Shown here one piece after another: positions 15,951 through 24,843 of a stretch of 64,000 nucleotides of DNA. The position numbers were made by a program, and so were the translations under genes. Each line of letters starts with the position of its first letter. Position 1 is the stretch's first letter. Origin of the DNA: Caballeronia sp. LZ062 (GTDB lineage: Bacteria > Pseudomonadota > Gammaproteobacteria > Burkholderiales > Burkholderiaceae); the NCBI RefSeq assembly GCF_031450785.1, contig NZ_JARTWB010000001.1, positions 434,001 to 498,000 on the forward strand, read 5' to 3'. The notes beneath the pieces are model-generated. The model saw nothing but the letters and a program-made list of their open reading frames with translations, was not told the origin of the DNA and made no database searches.

Positions 15951-17156
15951 TCAGTCCGCGGGACGCAGCTTCTTCACTTCTTCGTCCGAAGGCTGCACGC
16001 TCGCACCGTCGATATAGCGGAACGAGGTCATCACGCCCTTGCCGTCCTTTAGAGCCGTCACGCCGACATAAGCGCCCATCGTCGATTGATTGTCCTGTCT
16101 GCGATAGACGATCGGACCGAAGGGCGTATCGACCGGCAAGCCCTTGAATGCGGCCGCGAGCTTGTCCGCGTCCGTGGTGCCCGCTTTCTTGAGGCCGTTG
16201 GCAACCGACATCATCGCCGTATATCCGACGACCGAGCCAAGACGCGGATAGTCATGATATTTCGCCTGATAGGCGGCGACGAACTGCTTGTTCGCGGGCG
16301 TGTCGATGGCATACCACGGGTAGCCCGTGACGATCCAGCCGACTGGTGCTTCCGCGCCCAGCGGATCGAGATAATCCGGTTCGCCCGTCAAGAGCGACAC
16401 CACCGCGCGATCCTTGAAGAGCCCGCGCGTATTGCCTTCGCGAACGAACTTGCCGAGGTCCGCGCTGAAGAGAACGTTGAAAATAGCATCGGGCTTTGCG
16501 TCGGCCAGGGCTTGCGTGACGGCGCCGGCGTCCACGTTGCCGAGCGGCGTGGCCTGCTCCGCGACGAATTCGACATCGGGCTGCGCGGCCTTCAGCAGCC
16601 GCTTGAATGTCGCCACCGCCGATTGACCGTACTCATAGTTCGGATACACGAGCGCCCAGCGCTTCTTCTTGAGCTTCGCCGCTTCGGGAACGAGCATGGC
16701 GACCTGCATATACGTCGATGGCCGCAGGCGATACGTATATTTGTTGCCGTCCTGCCAGACGATCTTGTCGGTAAGCGGCTCTGCTGCGAGGAAAAAGAGG
16801 TGCCGCTGCTTGGCGTAGTCGGCGAGTGCGAGTCCCGTGTTCGACAGATAACCGCCGAAGAGGAGCTTCACTTGCTCGCGCGAGACGAGTTCCTGCGCGA
16901 CACGCACGGTGTCGCCGGGATTGCCGTTGTCGTCGCGCGAGACGACTTCGAGCTTGTTGCCGTTGATGCCGCCTGCCGCGTTGATCTGGTCGAGCGCAAG
17001 ATTCCAGCCATTTTTGTACGGCATCAGAAACGCGGGCTGGGCTTTATAGCTATTGATTTCGCCGATCTTGATGGTGTCCGCGTGCGCGGAGAAAGCCGCA
17101 ACGGCGGCGATGGCGGTCAAGCTCGAGCGCAGCACTTTTCCTGCATGATGAGTCAT
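15951..17156 (-). CDS. Branched-chain amino acid-type ABC substrate-binding protein
   Basis: 401 residues of the Peripla_BP_6 type. The signal peptide ends SAHA (cleavage after residue 26), and the mature protein begins DTIKIGEINSYKAQPAFL. Conserved parts include GWNLALDQINAAGGINGNKLEVVSRDDNGNPGDTV and a later PLGNVDAGAVTQALADAKPDAIF. It should bind a branched-chain amino acid, amide or similar organic ligand in the periplasm for the adjacent Liv-type transporter. Here it is the last gene of the operon, 32 bp after livF, whereas in most liv operons the binding-protein gene comes first. The ligand is not predictable. Confidence 0.88.
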   Translation of the reverse strand: MTHHAGKVLRSSLTAIAAVAAFSAHADTIKIGEINSYKAQPAFLMPYKNGWNLALDQINAAGGINGNKLEVVSRDDNGNPGDTVRVAQELVSREQVKLLFGGYLSNTGLALADYAKQRHLFFLAAEPLTDKIVWQDGNKYTYRLRPSTYMQVAMLVPEAAKLKKKRWALVYPNYEYGQSAVATFKRLLKAAQPDVEFVAEQATPLGNVDAGAVTQALADAKPDAIFNVLFSADLGKFVREGNTRGLFKDRAVVSLLTGEPDYLDPLGAEAPVGWIVTGYPWYAIDTPANKQFVAAYQAKYHDYPRLGSVVGYTAMMSVANGLKKAGTTDADKLAAAFKGLPVDTPFGPIVYRRQDNQSTMGAYVGVTALKDGKGVMTSFRYIDGASVQPSDEEVKKLRPAD

Positions 17157-17188
17157 CGATGCTTCTCCTCTATGGATATTCTTCAGGC

Positions 17189-17896
17189 TCAGACGCCGAG
17201 ATACGCGCGCCGCGCGGCTTCGTCCTCGACGAATGCCTTCATCGTTCCCGCATGGCGAACCTGGCCTTTTTCCAGCACATACACGCGGTCGCTGACGAGT
17301 TCGGCGAAGTGCAGGTTCTGCTCGGACAACACAATGGCAAGCCCTTCGCGCTTCAATTCGAGAATCATATCGGCCATTTGCTCGACGATGACAGGCGCCA
17401 CGCCTTCCGATGGCTCGTCGAGCAGCACGACGCGCGGGTTGCCCATCAGCGTGCGCGAGACAGTCAGCATCTGTTGTTCGCCGCCGCTCATTCGGCTCGC
17501 GCGGCGGCTCTGCATCTCACCGAGGTTCGGAAAGACGCGAAACAGCTTGTCCGGCGTCCAGAGCGGCGCGCCTTCGCGCGGCGGCTGGCGGCCCGTATCG
17601 AGATTCTCCATCACGGTCAGGTCGCCGAAGATGCGGCGATCTTCCGGCACATAGCCTACGCCCTTGCGCGCGATGCGATACGGCGCCATGCCTACGATGC
17701 TTTCGCCCATGAACGTGATCGCGCCGGTCACACGAGGCAAAAGGCCCATGATGGCTTTCATCGTTGTAGATTTGCCGGCGCCGTTGCGTCCCATCAACGC
17801 GACGACTTCGCCGCGCTCTACTTCGAATGCCACGTCGTAAAGGATTTGGGCGCGGCCATAGAACGCATTCAGCGCATCGACTCTGAGCAGCGTCAT
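17189..17896 (-). CDS. livF: ABC transporter ATP-binding protein LivF type
   Basis: 235 residues with Walker A GRNGAGKST, signature motif SRMSGGEQQML and Walker B VVLLDEPSEGVAP, all as in LivF. It energises import through the LivHM channel together with LivG. The start ATG overlaps the livG stop as ATGA; the frame is open upstream only because it runs antisense-free through livG. The sequence YGRAQILYDVAFEVERGE gives the usual LivF N terminus. Confidence 0.93.
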   Translation of the reverse strand: MTLLRVDALNAFYGRAQILYDVAFEVERGEVVALMGRNGAGKSTTMKAIMGLLPRVTGAITFMGESIVGMAPYRIARKGVGYVPEDRRIFGDLTVMENLDTGRQPPREGAPLWTPDKLFRVFPNLGEMQSRRASRMSGGEQQMLTVSRTLMGNPRVVLLDEPSEGVAPVIVEQMADMILELKREGLAIVLSEQNLHFAELVSDRVYVLEKGQVRHAGTMKAFVEDEAARRAYLGV

Positions 17897-18678
17897 CGCG
17901 CGGCTCCGTCGATTGAAAGCGCGCGCGGCGCATACGATGCGCCCGTGCCCAGATACACTTCGCGCACGCGAGCGTCGTTGCGAATCGCGTCGGCATTGCC
18001 TGCTGCGATCAATTGGCCTCGCGCCAGCACGATCAACGTATCGGCGTACTCGAACACGACATCCATGCTGTGCTCGGTGAACAGCACGCCCATGTTGCGC
18101 GCTTTGGCAAGGCGTGCCGTGAGCGCCATGAGCGCGTTGCGTTCCTCCGGCGCCATGCCTGCGGTCGGCTCGTCCATGAGCAGCAGCTTCGGGCGGTTCG
18201 ACAAGGCCATCGCCAGTTCCACGCGCTTGACGTCGCCGTAAGCGAGCACCGCGCAACTGCGCCGCGCATGAGACGCCATGCCGACGAGATCGAGCAATGC
18301 CATCGCCTCGTCCTCAACCCACGATGCCGCGCGCGAGAAAGCATTGAATACCCGCCGCTCGCGCGAAAGCAACGCCATCTGCATGTTCTCCAGCACCGTC
18401 ATGGAATTGAACGTGGCCGCAACCTGAAATGTGCGGCCGACGCCGCGCCGCCAGATATCGCGTGGACGCCTCGCGGTGATGTTCTCACCGTCGAGGAAAA
18501 TGGCGCCCGAAGTTGGCCTCAGTTGCCCATTGATCATGTTGAAGCACGTCGATTTCCCCGCGCCGTTCGGGCCGATCAGCGCAAGCAGTTCGCCCGCTCT
18601 CAGCGAGAAGGAGACGTCATCGACGGCTTTCACCCCATCGAACGATTTAGACAGCTTGTCGATGCGCAAGAGCGTCAT
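17893..18678 (-). CDS. livG: ABC transporter ATP-binding protein LivG type
   Basis: 261 residues with Walker A GPNGAGKST, the LivG-specific region GVGRTFQVAATFNSMTVLEN, the signature region LAYGDVKRVELAMAL, Walker B LLLMDEPTAGMAP and the switch His in TEHSMDVVF. The signature motif normally reads LSYG(E/D)Q(K/R); here LAYGDVK has Val where Gln is usual, a modest departure. It overlaps livF and the fused permease gene by 4 bp on each side. Confidence 0.92.
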   Translation of the reverse strand: MTLLRIDKLSKSFDGVKAVDDVSFSLRAGELLALIGPNGAGKSTCFNMINGQLRPTSGAIFLDGENITARRPRDIWRRGVGRTFQVAATFNSMTVLENMQMALLSRERRVFNAFSRAASWVEDEAMALLDLVGMASHARRSCAVLAYGDVKRVELAMALSNRPKLLLMDEPTAGMAPEERNALMALTARLAKARNMGVLFTEHSMDVVFEYADTLIVLARGQLIAAGNADAIRNDARVREVYLGTGASYAPRALSIDGAAR

Positions 18679-20552
18679 TGCGCCTCCGCGAACCGGTCGC
18701 GCGCGAAGCCCGCAATGCCTTGAGGAAACGCCATGACGAGCACCAGAATGGCGGCCCCGAGCAAGGCCTGCCAATAGTCGGTTTGCCGCGCCACCGTGTC
18801 TTGCAACCACGTGAAGACCGCTGCGCCGACCACCGGTCCGGCAAGAGTCTGAATGCCGCCGAGCAGCACCATCACGAGACCGTCCACGGAACGCCCCACG
18901 CTGATGACTTCGGGCGAGATATTCCCCTTAGAGAAGGCATACAGCGAACCGGCGAGGCCGCATACCAGTGCCGCAGCGACGAACGCGACCCATTGCACGC
19001 GCGCGACGTCGATGCCGATTGCTTCGGCGCGCAGCGGCGAGTCGCGGCCCGCGCGCATCGCGAGGCCGAGCGGTGCGAACAACATACGTCGCAAGAGCCA
19101 TACGCCGATGATCGCGGCAATAAGCGTGACATAGTAGAAGGCCACAGGCGACGCGAGCCACGGCGAAGGCCACATGCCGAGCAATCCGTTGCTGCCGCCC
19201 GTCACCGCGTCCCATTGATAGACGATGGACCACACGATCTGCGCAAAGGCGAGCGTGAGCATGGCGAGATAGACGCCGGACAGCCGCACGCAAAACCATC
19301 CGAATACGATTGCACCGATGCCTGCAAGGAGCGGCCCGAGCACGAGCGCCGCTTCCATCGGCAACGCAAGCGCCTTCAGGAAAAGCGCCGCGCCGTAAGC
19401 GCCCAGCCCGAAATATGCCGCGTGGCCGAACGAATGCATGCCGCCCGGTCCCATGATGAAGTGCAGGCTCGCGGCAAACAACACGGCGATGAAGATTTCG
19501 ACGAGCAAGACGGGCATATACGGCAAAGCGTCGGCTGCCAAGGGCGCAAGTGCGAGCAGCAACACGACGATGGCCCAGCCTGTTCTCATGCGGCGCGTGG
19601 CAGGCACGAGCGGCCTGTCGGCGGGCGCGGCGGAGCGGGCAATGGCCTGCGCGCGCCCGAACAAGCCCCAAGGGCGCAACACCAACACGACGGCCATCAA
19701 GACGAACTCCGCGACCAGCGTGAACTTCGACAGAGAAAATCCAATGCCGAAGAGCGACACATGCCCGATGCCGATGCACACAGCCTTGATTTCCGCGATC
19801 AACAGAGCCGCGACGAATGCGCCCGGAATCGAGCCCATGCCGCCGACCACGACGACCACGAATGCGTTGCCAATGGTGTCGATATCGAGCGAGAGATTCG
19901 CAGGCATGCGCGGTATTTGCAACGCGCCGCCGAGGCCCGCGAGAAACGCGCCCGCAAAGAAAACACTCGTGAATAGCCACGCCTGATTCACGCCTAGCGC
20001 GCCCAGCATTTCGCGATCGGAGCTGGCGGCGCGGACCAGCGTGCCCCAGCGCGTTCGCGTCAGCGCATACCAGAGCGCGACGAGGACGAGCGGACCGGCG
20101 ACGATCAACGCCACGTCATACACCGGTAACGCATGGCCGAGCAATTGCATCGCGCCCGCGAGATGCGGCGCGCGCGGGCCGAAGAGATCGTCCGGTCCCC
20201 ACAAATACAGCGCGGCGTCACGCAAGATCAGCACAAGCGCGAAAGTCGCAAGCAAATGAAAAAGCTCCGGCGCGCGGTAGATGCGCCTTAGCACGCAGAC
20301 TTCGATCAGCGCCCCCAACGCGCCAACGATGAGTGCCGCGCCGAGAACCGATAACCAGAACCCCGGCACGCTGGCACCGAACCGGCTCGTCAGACTGTAG
20401 GCGACATAGACGCCCAGCATGTAGAGCGAGCCGTGCGCGAAATTGACGATCCGCGTGACGCCGAATATCAGCGACAGTCCCGACGCGACGAGGAAAAGCG
20501 CGCAGGCATCGGCTAGGCCGTTAACGAGTTGGACGAGCAGGTTGGCGAACAT
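18675..20552 (-). CDS. Fused LivH-LivM ABC permease
   Basis: 625 residues carrying both inner-membrane permease domains of a branched-chain amino-acid-type transporter. Residues about 1-300 are LivH: LFLVASGLSLIFGVTRIVNFAHGSLYMLG at the N terminus and NAFVVVVVGGMGSIPGAFVAALLI later. After a linker (RSAAPADRPLVPATRRMR, about 308-325), residues 330-625 are LivM, with FIMGPGGMHSFGHAAYFGLGAYGAAL and SVGRSVDGLVMVLLGGIQTLAGPVVGAA. In most genomes these are separate genes. There is no stop or restart in the joint, so one polypeptide is expected to form the whole transmembrane unit, partnered by LivG and LivF. Confidence 0.93.
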   Translation of the reverse strand: MFANLLVQLVNGLADACALFLVASGLSLIFGVTRIVNFAHGSLYMLGVYVAYSLTSRFGASVPGFWLSVLGAALIVGALGALIEVCVLRRIYRAPELFHLLATFALVLILRDAALYLWGPDDLFGPRAPHLAGAMQLLGHALPVYDVALIVAGPLVLVALWYALTRTRWGTLVRAASSDREMLGALGVNQAWLFTSVFFAGAFLAGLGGALQIPRMPANLSLDIDTIGNAFVVVVVGGMGSIPGAFVAALLIAEIKAVCIGIGHVSLFGIGFSLSKFTLVAEFVLMAVVLVLRPWGLFGRAQAIARSAAPADRPLVPATRRMRTGWAIVVLLLALAPLAADALPYMPVLLVEIFIAVLFAASLHFIMGPGGMHSFGHAAYFGLGAYGAALFLKALALPMEAALVLGPLLAGIGAIVFGWFCVRLSGVYLAMLTLAFAQIVWSIVYQWDAVTGGSNGLLGMWPSPWLASPVAFYYVTLIAAIIGVWLLRRMLFAPLGLAMRAGRDSPLRAEAIGIDVARVQWVAFVAAALVCGLAGSLYAFSKGNISPEVISVGRSVDGLVMVLLGGIQTLAGPVVGAAVFTWLQDTVARQTDYWQALLGAAILVLVMAFPQGIAGFARDRFAEAQ

Positions 20553-20668
20553 GAAGCGCTGAAGGAGCTAGGCGACGACGAGGCGACATTATCGGCGAAT
20601 TGCGCGCGGGCTGGCCTTCCCGACAAAAAGCCCGCGCCGGAAGGCGCTGAAAAGATACGGCTCGATGC

Positions 20669-21304
20669 TTACAAGCCGCTCTCCACCATCGACAAAAGCC
20701 GCTTTGCAAGTGGCTCGATCTGACTGGCATCGAGCCCTTGCAGTGGCCCTTCGATCACGAGAAGCGCAAAGCCGTGCACCGCGCTCCACGCCAGATATTC
20801 GGCTTCGGGGCGCCGCCGCGCGTCGAGCGCGCCCGTTTCCACCATGTCGTCGAGCGCGCGGCTCAGAAGCTGGAACGGGTCGAGACCGCTCGGCCCGGCA
20901 CCGTACGGTTCTTCATGCTCGGCCCACTCTGCCTGAGGCGCGGCAAACGCCGTGCGAAACAGTCCCGTCTCGGCTTGCGCGAAACGCAGATACCCCGCAC
21001 CGACAGCGCGCAGTCCCGCTCGGGCGGCATCGGCGCGACGACGCTTCTTCGGCCGCGCAGCGAGTTCCTCTTCCATCGCCTCGGCGACCGCCGACAGCGC
21101 CGCCGAACGCACGGCCGAAAGCAGCGCGTCCCTGTTCTCGAAGTGCCGGTAAGCCGCGTTCGGCACGACGCCCGCGCGACGCGTTGCTTCGCGCAGAACG
21201 ATCGCATCCGGACCGCCTTCGCGCGCGAGTTCGATGCCCGCGTCGATCAGCGCGCGCCGAAGGTCGCCGTGTCTGTAAGTGCTTCGCGGCTTTGTTCTTG
21301 TCAT
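20669..21304 (-). CDS. TetR-family transcriptional regulator
   Basis: 211 residues. The N-terminal DNA-binding domain reads TYRHGDLRRALIDAGIELAREGG, then VLREATRRAGVVPNAAYRHFENRDALLSAV, the helix-turn-helix of TetR proteins. The C-terminal ligand domain resembles the TetR_C_33/WHG group (GAGYLRFAQAETGLFRTAF). I start at 21304 (MTRTKPRSTYRHG); a longer frame to 21388 runs through its own candidate operators. It is divergent from the SnoaL-like gene and lies 116 bp upstream of the Liv operon on the same strand, so it could control either. Confidence 0.9.
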   Translation of the reverse strand: MTRTKPRSTYRHGDLRRALIDAGIELAREGGPDAIVLREATRRAGVVPNAAYRHFENRDALLSAVRSAALSAVAEAMEEELAARPKKRRRADAARAGLRAVGAGYLRFAQAETGLFRTAFAAPQAEWAEHEEPYGAGPSGLDPFQLLSRALDDMVETGALDARRRPEAEYLAWSAVHGFALLVIEGPLQGLDASQIEPLAKRLLSMVESGL

Positions 21305-21340
21305 GGGATTCTTGTTATCTCGAACGATGACGGCCCTATG

Positions 21341-21387
21341 TGGACACTGTCCATTATCTCTGCTATTTTTTGTGGACGGTGTACACA
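21341..21387. promoter_or_regulatory. Two palindromic operators overlapping a divergent promoter
   Basis: Site 1 (21341-21353) is TGGACACTGTCCA, a perfect 6-1-6 palindrome. Site 2 (21371-21387) is TGTGGACGGTGTACACA, an inverted repeat matching 6 of 7 that resembles site 1 (10 of 13 when site 2 is read in reverse). The first arm of site 1 doubles as a -35 (TGGACA) with TATTTT 17 bp downstream (21364-21369), a good sigma-70 promoter for the rightward genes. Binding by the adjacent TetR protein would block it. The protein-site match is inferred. Confidence 0.55.
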
Positions 21388-21434
21388 AGTGGAAATAAAT
21401 CCGTCATCGTATGCGTCCATGATGGGAGCCGAAG

Positions 21435-21857
21435 ATGAACTTGGAGAACGACCGCGCGTATGACGAAGCGCGCATTCGGGAACTCGCGGAAGCCTGGCGG
21501 CAAGCGGTCCTCGCGAAAGACGCCGCCGCGCTCGTCGCGCATTACGCACCGGATGTCGTCGTGTTCGATGTCGTGCCGCCCGCTTCCATGACAGGCGTGC
21601 AGCGTTACTGCGAGAACTGGCAGCGCTGGTTCGACAGCATCCACGGCCCGCTCGCGTTCGACGTCATGGACATGCACATCGCGGTCAGCGGCGAACTCGC
21701 GTATGCGCACTCGCTCAATCGCGTGGCGGCGGGTGGACGCGACGACATCGTGCGCGCTACGGTGTGTTTCAAGAAGATCGACGGCGATTGGCGCGTGGTG
21801 CACGAGCACGCGTCGGTGCCGCTCATGATGGACATGGACCCCGACGAATCGGCCTGA
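21435..21857 (+). CDS. SnoaL-like (NTF2-fold) protein, YybH type
   Basis: 140 residues with an NTF2-like fold signature: IRELAEAWRQAVLAKDAAALVAHYAPDVVVFD at the start, then DMHIAVSGELAYAHS and a closing KKIDGDWRVVHEHASVP. Proteins of this ketosteroid isomerase-like group bind small hydrophobic molecules; most have no known reaction. It is the first gene rightward from the TetR promoter, 34 bp before the VOC-fold gene, so the two are probably co-transcribed and controlled by the TetR repressor. Confidence 0.85.
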   Translation: MNLENDRAYDEARIRELAEAWRQAVLAKDAAALVAHYAPDVVVFDVVPPASMTGVQRYCENWQRWFDSIHGPLAFDVMDMHIAVSGELAYAHSLNRVAAGGRDDIVRATVCFKKIDGDWRVVHEHASVPLMMDMDPDESA

Positions 21858-21891
21858 CTGTCCCGCCCCGTCTCGAACCCAAGGAGAAGAC

Positions 21892-22344
21892 ATGCAAGTT
21901 CAACCGTATCTGTTTTTCGAAGGCCGTTGCGAAGAAGCGGTCTCGTTCTATCGCGAGCAACTCGGCGCGCAGGTGGTCATGACCATGCGCTTTCGAGACA
22001 ACCCCGATGCGGGCAAAGATGGCGGCAGCGAAGCGGCGAGTGGCTGCAGCATGCCTCCTGGCTCGGAGGACAAGATCATGCACACGGCGTTTACCATCGG
22101 CGAATCCATGCTGATGGCATCCGACGGCATGTGCAGCGGCAAGCCGAATTTCGGCGGCGTCTCCCTTTCGCTGAGCGCAAACGACGAGCAACAAGCCGAG
22201 AAGTTCTTTGATGCGCTCTCTAACGGCGGCCAGATTCAGATGCCGATGACGCGCACCTTCTTCGCCAAACGCTTCGGCATGGTTCAGGACAAGTTCGGCG
22301 TGTCGTGGATGGTGCTCGGCGGCGTGGAGAACAAGCCGGCGTGA
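21892..22344 (+). CDS. VOC/PhnB-like (glyoxalase-fold) protein
   Basis: 150 residues beginning MQVQPYLFFEGRCEEAVSFYREQLGA, the opening of PhnB/YjdN-type vicinal oxygen chelate proteins (SCOP 3-demethylubiquinone-9 methyltransferase-like). It ends with FGMVQDKFGVSWMVLG, the other conserved mark. AAGGAGAAGAC precedes the ATG. Family members are mostly uncharacterised and lack the full metal set of true glyoxalases. It sits after the SnoaL-like gene in a likely two-gene TetR-controlled unit. Confidence 0.87.
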   Translation: MQVQPYLFFEGRCEEAVSFYREQLGAQVVMTMRFRDNPDAGKDGGSEAASGCSMPPGSEDKIMHTAFTIGESMLMASDGMCSGKPNFGGVSLSLSANDEQQAEKFFDALSNGGQIQMPMTRTFFAKRFGMVQDKFGVSWMVLGGVENKPA

Positions 22345-22470
22345 TCGCCGATGCGAATGCGGGGCGTCAAGGCTCAAAGAGAGGCTCAAAGACCTGACAC
22401 GCGGATGGGCCTTCCAAAACGTGGAACAATGTCGGCTGATTTCCGAACATAGACCGACAGGAGCTTTCAA

Positions 22471-23121
22471 ATGAGCGCCCCGCATCAACATCAACTCACC
22501 GGCTCGGACATGCCCGCTGAATCAGCCGATCGTCCGACTCGCGAGGAAGCCGAAGCCGCCGTGCGCGTGCTCCTGCGCTGGGCCGGCGACGATCCGCGCC
22601 GCGAAGGCCTTCTCGACACGCCGGCGCGCGTCGTGCGTTCCTACGAGGAGTTCTTCGCTGGCTACGCGCAAAATCCGCGGGACATTCTCGCGCGCACGTT
22701 CTCCGAAGTGCAGGGCTACGACGAGATGATCGTGCTCAAGGACATTCGCTTCGAGAGCTATTGCGAGCATCACATGGTGCCGATCATCGGGCGCGCGCAC
22801 GTCGCGTATCTGCCGAACAAGCGCGTGGTCGGCATTTCCAAGCTCGCGCGTCTCGTCGATGCCTTCGCCAAGCGTCTGCAGATTCAGGAGAAGATGACCG
22901 CGCAGATCGCCGATACGCTCGAAGAAGTCCTGCAACCGCTCGGCGTCGGCGTGATCCTCGAAGCCGCGCATCAGTGCATGTCGACGCGCGGCGTGCATAA
23001 GGCGGGCGTCTCGATGGTGACCTCGCGCATGCTCGGCTCGTTCCGAGACGATCCTTCCACGCGGCGCGAGTTTCTCGCTATCGTCGGGCAGCAGTCCGGC
23101 TTCAGCGTGTCCAATACCTGA
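22471..23121 (+). CDS. folE: GTP cyclohydrolase I
   Basis: 216 residues of GTP cyclohydrolase I, which turns GTP into 7,8-dihydroneopterin triphosphate, the first step of folate and pterin synthesis in the cytoplasm. The zinc ligands are visible: Cys98 and His101 in [11 protein letters not shown], and Cys169 in [13 protein letters not shown]. The C-terminal half is canonical and the N-terminal 20 residues are variable. GACAGGAGC lies before the ATG. It has its own upstream space, where a 12-bp tandem repeat (GGCTCAAAGA at 22371 and 22383) is present, and a strong terminator follows. Confidence 0.96.
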   Translation: MSAPHQHQLTGSDMPAESADRPTREEAEAAVRVLLRWAGDDPRREGLLDTPARVVRSYEEFFAGYAQNPRDILARTFSEVQGYDEMIVLKDIRFESYCEHHMVPIIGRAHVAYLPNKRVVGISKLARLVDAFAKRLQIQEKMTAQIADTLEEVLQPLGVGVILEAAHQCMSTRGVHKAGVSMVTSRMLGSFRDDPSTRREFLAIVGQQSGFSVSNT

Positions 23122-23137
23122 AAGCGCTGGTGAAAAA

Positions 23138-23166
23138 GCAAAAGGGCCGCGCTGCGGCCCTTTTGC
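23138..23166. terminator. Bidirectional intrinsic terminator after folE
   Basis: GCAAAAGGGCCGC, loop GCT, GCGGCCCTTTTGC: a perfect 13-bp stem flanked by A and T runs, 16 bp after the folE stop and 3 bp before the end of the convergent acetyltransferase gene. It should stop transcripts from both sides. Confidence 0.92.
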
Positions 23167-23169
23167 GTT

Positions 23170-24165
23170 TCATGCGCCGAAGCCGTTGCGCGGCGCATCC
23201 GGTCCCGTGCCTTCGCGGACCTTGCCCTGCGATACGTTGCTGCCCGGCGGAACGCTATGCGTCAGCCAGACGTTGCCGCCGATCACCGAGCCCTTGCCGA
23301 TAGTGACGCGCCCAAGAATTGTCGCGCCCGCGTAGATGACGACATCGTCCTCGACGATCGGATGGCGCGCATTGCCCTTCACCAGCATGCCGTCGCCGCC
23401 GGCGGGGAAACTCTTCGCGCCGAGCGTCACCGCCTGATAAACCCGCACGCGCTCGCCGATGATCGCTGTTTCGCCGATCACCACGCCCGTGCCGTGGTCG
23501 ATGAAAAAGCTCGGACCGATGGTCGCGCCCGGATGGATGTCGATGCCCGTCAGCGAATGCGCGATCTCGTTGATGAAGCGCGCGAGCAGCGGCACGCCGA
23601 GGCGATGCAACGCATGCGCGAGCCGGTGATGCATCATGGCCCACACGCCCGGATAGCACAGCAGAATCTCGGTGATGTGTTGCGCTGCGGGATCGCCCGA
23701 AAACGCGGCGAGAATGTCCGACACGAGCAACGCGCGAATCGCAGGCAATTGCGCGCCGAACTCGCGGGCGGTCGCGAAAGCCTGCGCGCTCAGGTCGGCA
23801 TCGCTCGTATCGCGGTGTTCCGGCAGGAAGCGCAACGCGCGGCGAATCTGCTCGTGCAACAGGCGCAAGGTCGTTTCGAGCGTCTGTCCGACGTAGTAGT
23901 CCACGCTTTCGTCGGTGAGATCGGGCGTGCCGTAATGTGTCGGGAAAAGCGCGGAGCGCAGCCCGTTGACGATCTTCACGATGGCATCGCGCGACGGCAA
24001 CTCGCGTATGCCGAGCGGATGCCTCGTGCGATGCAGTTGTTCGCGCGACTCGCGCAGCTCGGAGACGATGCGCGACAAGCCCCATTCGCGGGGCGCTTCG
24101 CCGGTTGCGGCGTCGAGAGGAGCGGGCGAAGTGCCGGGCGGCACGGATCTGCTGGGCGAAGCCAT
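23170..24165 (-). CDS. epsC: Serine O-acetyltransferase, EpsC type
   Basis: 331 residues. The C-terminal half is a left-handed beta-helix acetyltransferase with hexapeptide repeats: GIDIHPGATIGPSFFIDHGTGVVIGETAIIGERVRVYQAVTLGAKSF (catalytic His in FIDHGTG), then VIYAGATILGRVTIGKGSVIGGNVWL. It makes O-acetylserine from serine and acetyl-CoA for cysteine synthesis. The long N-terminal domain (about 190 residues) is typical of the EpsC/SAT subfamily of Burkholderia, longer than CysE. The start at 24165 is chosen because upstream codons are unlike the family. No other cysteine gene is adjacent. Confidence 0.9.
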   Translation of the reverse strand: MASPSRSVPPGTSPAPLDAATGEAPREWGLSRIVSELRESREQLHRTRHPLGIRELPSRDAIVKIVNGLRSALFPTHYGTPDLTDESVDYYVGQTLETTLRLLHEQIRRALRFLPEHRDTSDADLSAQAFATAREFGAQLPAIRALLVSDILAAFSGDPAAQHITEILLCYPGVWAMMHHRLAHALHRLGVPLLARFINEIAHSLTGIDIHPGATIGPSFFIDHGTGVVIGETAIIGERVRVYQAVTLGAKSFPAGGDGMLVKGNARHPIVEDDVVIYAGATILGRVTIGKGSVIGGNVWLTHSVPPGSNVSQGKVREGTGPDAPRNGFGA

Positions 24166-24329
24166 GTTCTGCGTATCAACCTCAAAGCGATGATGACAGC
24201 CGTGGCGGGGCGCACGACGGATAGACGCCAAGAGTACCCGGTTTCGACCGACCGTGCCGCAACGCGTCCGCCCTGCTTGCCGCGTGCGTTTCCCGCAATC
24301 GTTTGCCGCGCACGGCGGGAATCGGCGCG

Positions 24330-24563
24330 CTACACGGTGACGTGGCTCGCGTCGATCCAGCGCACCGCCCAGTCGCGCGCGTGCGCGATGGCGTCGTCCT
24401 CATTGCGGAAACGCAGCTCGGCTGGAAAGAAGCGGTTTGCGACGAGTTCGCCGTCGCTCGATCGCGAAATCACCACATAGGGTTGGTACGTGCCTTCTGC
24501 GGTCCGGGCGGGCGCGCAGTTCAGCAGATAGCCTCTATGCGAAAAGGCGGCATCGTGTTGCAT
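24330..24563 (-). CDS. Small conserved hypothetical protein
   Basis: 77 residues: HRGYLLNCAPARTAEGTYQPYVVISRSSDGELVANRFFPAELRFRNEDDAIAHARDWAVRWIDAS. The pattern of a short beta sheet followed by a helix with EDDAIAHARDWAVRWID is like small proteins often seen in Burkholderia with no known role. It has one Cys and no signal peptide. It is a lone gene on the minus strand, 164 bp upstream of the acetyltransferase gene. The region from 24564 to 24843 to its right holds no gene, only two 6-bp hairpins and probably the promoter of the next gene. Confidence 0.7.
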   Translation of the reverse strand: MQHDAAFSHRGYLLNCAPARTAEGTYQPYVVISRSSDGELVANRFFPAELRFRNEDDAIAHARDWAVRWIDASHVTV

Positions 24564-24843
24564 GACTCACCCGTCTTAAGTGCCCTGCTCTTTGGAATGG
24601 CAATGCTCTGTTGACGGCAGGCGAACTAAACGCGCCCTCCTGATTGCTCGCGTTCCGCCTATTGCGCTTTGCTGCCGACAAGCTACAAATAATACTGGTA
24701 GTAGAAGCCCTTAGTCTCGAAAAATGCCCGAGAAATTTTGGACGTTCGAGACGCTGTCCGAACGGTAAGAGCGGCCGTTCCGTCGCCAATTAGCCGGAAC
24801 GACTCTTGCCGGGTTTTTCTTCGCTTTGCAGGAGGCACGCACC

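Noticed and set aside
22371..22392. Tandem 12-bp repeat before folE as an operator
   Set aside because: Two copies of GGCTCAAAGA without symmetry or a promoter context; it is mentioned in the folE entry only.
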